Made by a program: the position numbers and the translations under genes
Part shown: one piece after another, positions 6,078-9,013 of the stretch
Layout: every line of letters starts with the position of its first letter
Numbering within the stretch: position 1 is the first letter of the stretch
Assembly (NCBI GenBank): GCA_017412325.1
Contig: JAFPYE010000055.1
Location: 1-9,013, forward strand
Reading direction: 5' to 3'
Length of the DNA stretch: 9,013 bases
Origin: Kiritimatiellia bacterium
GTDB taxonomy: Bacteria > Verrucomicrobiota > Kiritimatiellia > RFP12 > UBA1067
The notes under the pieces: generated by a model
What the model saw: the letters and a program-made list of their open reading frames with translations, nothing else
The model's database searches: none
Told to the model about the DNA's origin: nothing

Positions 6078-6983
6078 ATGCTCTTTGTCTCGATCCTGCT
6101 GCTTGCATTGACGCGCGCCGAGGTGCTCGAGCGCTTCAAGGCGGCGCCCATCACGAAGGTGGACGGGCTCGTGCGCGTCGTCGCCGACTGCCCCGCCGAC
6201 ATGCGCCGCGAATTCCAGGAGCCGGTCGCCTCGTTCGTCGCCGACGTCTGCCGGACGCTCTACCGCGCGGACAATGCGCGCGCGCGCAAGTTCGCCGCGC
6301 CCGGCATCGTCGTCTACGTCGGCGACGTGCGCACGAACGTGGCCGAGGTCGTCGTGAAGCCCAAGACGCGCGCGGACGGCACGGTCTTCACGCGCATCTA
6401 CCTGCCCGCGCCGGCCTATTCCGACGTGGCGAAGCTGCGCCGCGAGACGGTCAAGGCGTTCTATCTCGCCGTGAAGGGCGAGGCGATCGACGACGCGGCG
6501 GCGGAGAAGGCGCTCCGGACCGCCGATCCCGCGCTGCGCATCGCCGACGAGTATGCGGCCATCGCCAACTGGCTCGACGGCGGCCCGTCGGAGGGGGACG
6601 ACGAGCGGTATCTCGAAATGATGCGCTCGGTGCTGGACCCCGGCGTCGCCTACAAGCCGGACGTGTTGCGCTTCGCCTCGCGTCTCTTCTTCTACCCCGA
6701 GGTCTACGGCGCGCCGTTCTGCGGGCGATACGACGCGTGCACATTCCGCGACGCCATCGCGCTTGCCGCGCACGACGTGCGCATCCGGTTCCTCGCGCTC
6801 GCCAAGTCGTCGCAGGTCGTCGCCTGGGGCGGCGGGCATGGCGACGGGCTGCTGGCCGCGGCGGAGGCCTATTCGGCGTTCCTGCGCGAACTCGCAGCCT
6901 TCCAGAAGACGCCCGACGAACTGCGCGCGCTGCTGGACGCGGCCGACGCGAAACTCCAGGCCGCCTTTGACGCCGCCCGCTAA
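6078..6983 (+). CDS. Hypothetical protein, probably exported
   Basis: I do not recognise this 301-residue protein. It begins with a short hydrophobic stretch (residues 2-11, FVSILLLALT) followed by T-R-A and a charged region, which looks like a signal peptide cut after Ala14, although the usual N-terminal Lys/Arg is lacking. The remainder is soluble, charged and mainly helical by composition, with an Ala/Asp/Leu-rich C-terminal helix (about 265-301). It has exactly four cysteines (38, 58, 215, 221), which could form two disulfides if exported. A glycine-rich patch WGGGHGDG lies near the C-terminal third. No catalytic motif that I can name is visible. It starts 13 bases after the MraY-like gene with only a weak upstream GGACG (6066-6070), and the ABC-F gene follows 13 bases later, so it is co-transcribed with both. 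Codon use matches the neighbours, supporting a genuine gene. Confidence 0.8.
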   Translation: MLFVSILLLALTRAEVLERFKAAPITKVDGLVRVVADCPADMRREFQEPVASFVADVCRTLYRADNARARKFAAPGIVVYVGDVRTNVAEVVVKPKTRADGTVFTRIYLPAPAYSDVAKLRRETVKAFYLAVKGEAIDDAAAEKALRTADPALRIADEYAAIANWLDGGPSEGDDERYLEMMRSVLDPGVAYKPDVLRFASRLFFYPEVYGAPFCGRYDACTFRDAIALAAHDVRIRFLALAKSSQVVAWGGGHGDGLLAAAEAYSAFLRELAAFQKTPDELRALLDAADAKLQAAFDAAR

Positions 6984-6987
6984 GGAA
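6982..6987 (+). promoter_or_regulatory. Ribosome binding site of the ABC-F gene
   Basis: AAGGAA overlaps the stop codon of the hypothetical gene (6981-6983) and lies nine bases before the ATG at 6997. It supports this start, which places the first Walker A motif at residue 34, as expected for ABC-F proteins. Confidence 0.6.
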
Positions 6988-6996
6988 TCGAACACG

Positions 6997-9013
6997 ATGC
7001 TGGACTTCAAGAACATTTCGGTTCACTACGGGCACCAGGACGTGCTGACGGGCGTGACGTTCCGCGTCAACAAGGGCGACCGCGTCGGCGTGGTCGGGCC
7101 GAACGGCAGCGGCAAGTCGACGCTCTTCAAGATCGTCCTCGGCGAGATGTCGACCGACACGGGCGAGCTGATCGTCGAGGGGAACCCGCGCATCGGCTGG
7201 ACGCGGCAGAACCCCGCGCCCGACAACGCGGGCGAGACGCTGCTGGAATACGCGCTGCGCGGCATCCCGGGCCTGAGCGAGATGGAAGCGCGGATGCGCG
7301 AGCTGGAGGACCTGCTCGCCGCGCCGGACGCAACGGACGCCGCGAGCGCGAAGGCGCTGGCGGAGCTGGGCGAGCTCCAGACGAAGTTCGAGCACCTGGG
7401 CGGCTACGACATCGAAACGCGCGTGAAGGTGGCGTTGGGCGGCCTCGGGTTCGCGGTGGAGGAGTTCGCGAAGCCGTTCGCGTCGTTTTCGGGCGGCTGG
7501 CGGATGCGCGCGGAACTGTCGCGCGTCCTGGCGTCGAAGCCCGATTTGCTGCTCCTCGACGAACCGAGCAACTACCTCGACCTGCCCGCCGTCGACTGGT
7601 TGCAGAAATTCCTGAAGGCCTATGACGGCACGCTGATGCTCATTTCGCACGACCGCTACCTGCTACGGACGCTCACGAACCTCATCGTCGAAGTCGACGC
7701 GGGCACGGCGACGCGCTACGAGGGCGACCTCGACTGGTACCTGACCGAACGCGAGGTGCGCTACGAGCACCTGAAGGCGGCGAAGGAGAACCAGGACCAC
7801 CACCGCGAGCAGCTCCAGCGGTTCGTCGACCGGTTCCGCGCGCAGGCGACGAAGGCGGCGCAGGCGCAGAGCCGCCAGAAGATGATCGACAAGCTCGACG
7901 AGGCGCGGATCGTGCTGCCGAAGCGCTACACGCAGTCGGGGCGGCTGCGGCTCGCCGAACCGCCGCCGAGCGGCATCGAGATGTTCCGGTGCGAGGACCT
8001 GGGCTTCAGCTACGACGGCGAACGGTTCGTCTTCCGCAAGCTCAACTTCAACATTTCGCGCGGCGACAAGGTGGCGCTGATCGGCTACAACGGCCTCGGC
8101 AAGACGACGCTGATGCGCATTCTCGCGGGGACGCGGCAGCCGACCGAGGGCAAGGCGGTGCTCGGGCACAACGTCGTGCCCGGCTACCTCTCGCAGGAGT
8201 TCGCCGAGACGATCCCGCCGGACGTCAGCGTCTACCGCAACGCGAAGAACGCGTGGGACGCGCACGGCGGCGGGCCGGAAAAGGCGTTCCGCAACCAGCT
8301 CGGCGCGTTCGGGTTCGACGAGAACGACGTGGAGAAGCCGGCGGGGGTGCTTTCGGGCGGCGAAAAGATCCGCCTCGCGTTCCTGCGCCTCTTCCTGACC
8401 GCGCCGAACTTCCTCCTGCTGGACGAGCCGACGACGCACCTCGACCTGGACGGGCGGCGGCTGTTGCAGGATGCGCTCCAGAAATACAAGGGGACGATCC
8501 TCCTCGTCTCGCACGACATCGACTTTGTGCGCGCGACGGCGACGAGCATCCTGGAGATCACGCGCGCGGGCATCCGGCAGTATCCCGGCGGTTACGACTA
8601 CTATTGCGAGAAGAAGGCGCAGGAGGCGGCGACGGGCGGTGCCGCGCGCGGAGACGTCGAGACGCCGAGAGGTTCCGCAGGGACTGCCAAGGCCGCAACC
8701 CGCGGCGCGGCCGACGGGCCGACGCTGTCCAAGAAGGAACTGCGGCAGCAGCGGGCCGCCGAGCGCGCGAAGATCGCGCCGAAGGTGAAGGAGCTCAAGA
8801 AGCGCATCGAGACGGCCGAGCGGAAGATCGACGAATTGCAGGCGGCGCTGGACGCGGCGAGCGCGGAGCTCTTCAATCCGACGCCGACGACGGACTTTGC
8901 GGAGGCGAACCGCACGGTGCGCACGCTCCAGTTCGAGATCGACCGCTACACGTCGGAATGGGAGACGGCCTCGCTTGAACTGGAGGAGCTGACAAGCGAC
9001 GACGGGTCGAAAA
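6997..9013 (+). CDS. ABC-F family ATPase, YheS/Uup type (3' partial)
   Basis: A cytoplasmic, ribosome-associated type ATPase with two nucleotide-binding domains and no membrane segments. The 672 visible residues show Walker A GPNGSGKST (34-42), signature SGGWRMR (165-171), Walker B ending LLLLDEP with Glu189 and an ISHDR switch; then a charged inter-domain linker (about 248-305) with FRAQATKAAQAQSR; then Walker A GYNGLGKTT (363-371), signature LSGGE (452-456), Walker B with Glu477 and VSHD. Linker and C-terminus resemble E. coli YheS. An Ala/Gly/Thr-rich tether (about 544-575) joins the second ATPase domain to a Lys/Glu-rich coiled coil (about 577-640). YheS is about 640 residues, so little is missing beyond the right edge; no stop is reached. 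The second Walker A has Tyr-Asn-Gly-Leu rather than the common Arg-Asn-Gly-Ala. No antibiotic-resistance role is supported; a translation-factor role is inferred from the family. Confidence 0.94.
   Translation, partial: MLDFKNISVHYGHQDVLTGVTFRVNKGDRVGVVGPNGSGKSTLFKIVLGEMSTDTGELIVEGNPRIGWTRQNPAPDNAGETLLEYALRGIPGLSEMEARMRELEDLLAAPDATDAASAKALAELGELQTKFEHLGGYDIETRVKVALGGLGFAVEEFAKPFASFSGGWRMRAELSRVLASKPDLLLLDEPSNYLDLPAVDWLQKFLKAYDGTLMLISHDRYLLRTLTNLIVEVDAGTATRYEGDLDWYLTEREVRYEHLKAAKENQDHHREQLQRFVDRFRAQATKAAQAQSRQKMIDKLDEARIVLPKRYTQSGRLRLAEPPPSGIEMFRCEDLGFSYDGERFVFRKLNFNISRGDKVALIGYNGLGKTTLMRILAGTRQPTEGKAVLGHNVVPGYLSQEFAETIPPDVSVYRNAKNAWDAHGGGPEKAFRNQLGAFGFDENDVEKPAGVLSGGEKIRLAFLRLFLTAPNFLLLDEPTTHLDLDGRRLLQDALQKYKGTILLVSHDIDFVRATATSILEITRAGIRQYPGGYDYYCEKKAQEAATGGAARGDVETPRGSAGTAKAATRGAADGPTLSKKELRQQRAAERAKIAPKVKELKKRIETAERKIDELQAALDAASAELFNPTPTTDFAEANRTVRTLQFEIDRYTSEWETASLELEELTSDDGSK

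Noticed and set aside
3197..6202. A 1001-codon open frame on the minus strand
   Set aside because: It runs opposite the uracil-type permease and MraY-like genes, and its product is almost wholly Arg/Asp/Glu/His/Ala. This is the expected antisense shadow of GC-rich genes with C/G third positions, not a gene.
7663..8514. A 283-codon open frame on the minus strand opposite the ABC-F gene
   Set aside because: Arg/Glu/Val/Leu-rich antisense shadow; the + strand carries all ABC-F motifs without interruption.

Overview
The window is GC-rich bacterial DNA with a strong C/G preference at third codon positions. It holds eight genes, all on the + strand and packed with gaps of -11 to 64 bases, so it reads like one long operon or two joined ones. 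The first gene is cut by the left edge and the last by the right edge. The taxon cannot be fixed from sequence alone. SpoIIE/STAS signalling, a divergent MraY and purine-rich ribosome binding sites would fit a Gram-negative member of the PVC group (Kiritimatiellota/Verrucomicrobiota-like), but that is a low-confidence inference.

Layout. (1) 1-1005: the C-terminal PP2C domain of a SpoIIE/RsbU-type serine phosphatase, overlapping by 11 bases a 97-residue STAS anti-sigma-factor antagonist. Together they are two parts of a partner-switching module; no RsbW-type kinase is visible. (2) 1031-4948: a nucleobase uptake and salvage block made of an AzgA/PbuG-type purine permease, adenine phosphoribosyltransferase (apt), and a UraA/PyrP-type permease. 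(3) 4955-6064: an MraY-like phospho-sugar transferase, full length but unusual at several conserved positions and outside any cell-wall gene cluster. (4) 6078-6983: a protein of unknown function, probably exported. (5) 6997 to the right edge: a YheS-type ABC-F ATPase, missing at most its last residues.

How the genes may work together. The purine permease would bring in adenine or other purines, and Apt would trap adenine as AMP. The second permease would import uracil or a related base; its phosphoribosyltransferase is not in the window. The most unusual feature is that the two permeases, which belong to different NCS2 branches, carry the same N-terminal soluble domain of about 75 residues. 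The domain has two acidic E/A-D-G-x-V/A-D/T-x-x-E/S motifs, spaced exactly 38 residues apart in both proteins, and resembles TerB-type helical domains. A shared cytoplasmic module on two different base transporters, directly downstream of a phosphatase/STAS pair, suggests common regulation of base uptake. That link is a hypothesis, not something the sequence proves.

No RNA gene, CRISPR array, insertion sequence, attachment site, convincing promoter or hairpin terminator was found by eye. The only non-coding stretch longer than 25 bases is 3244-3307.
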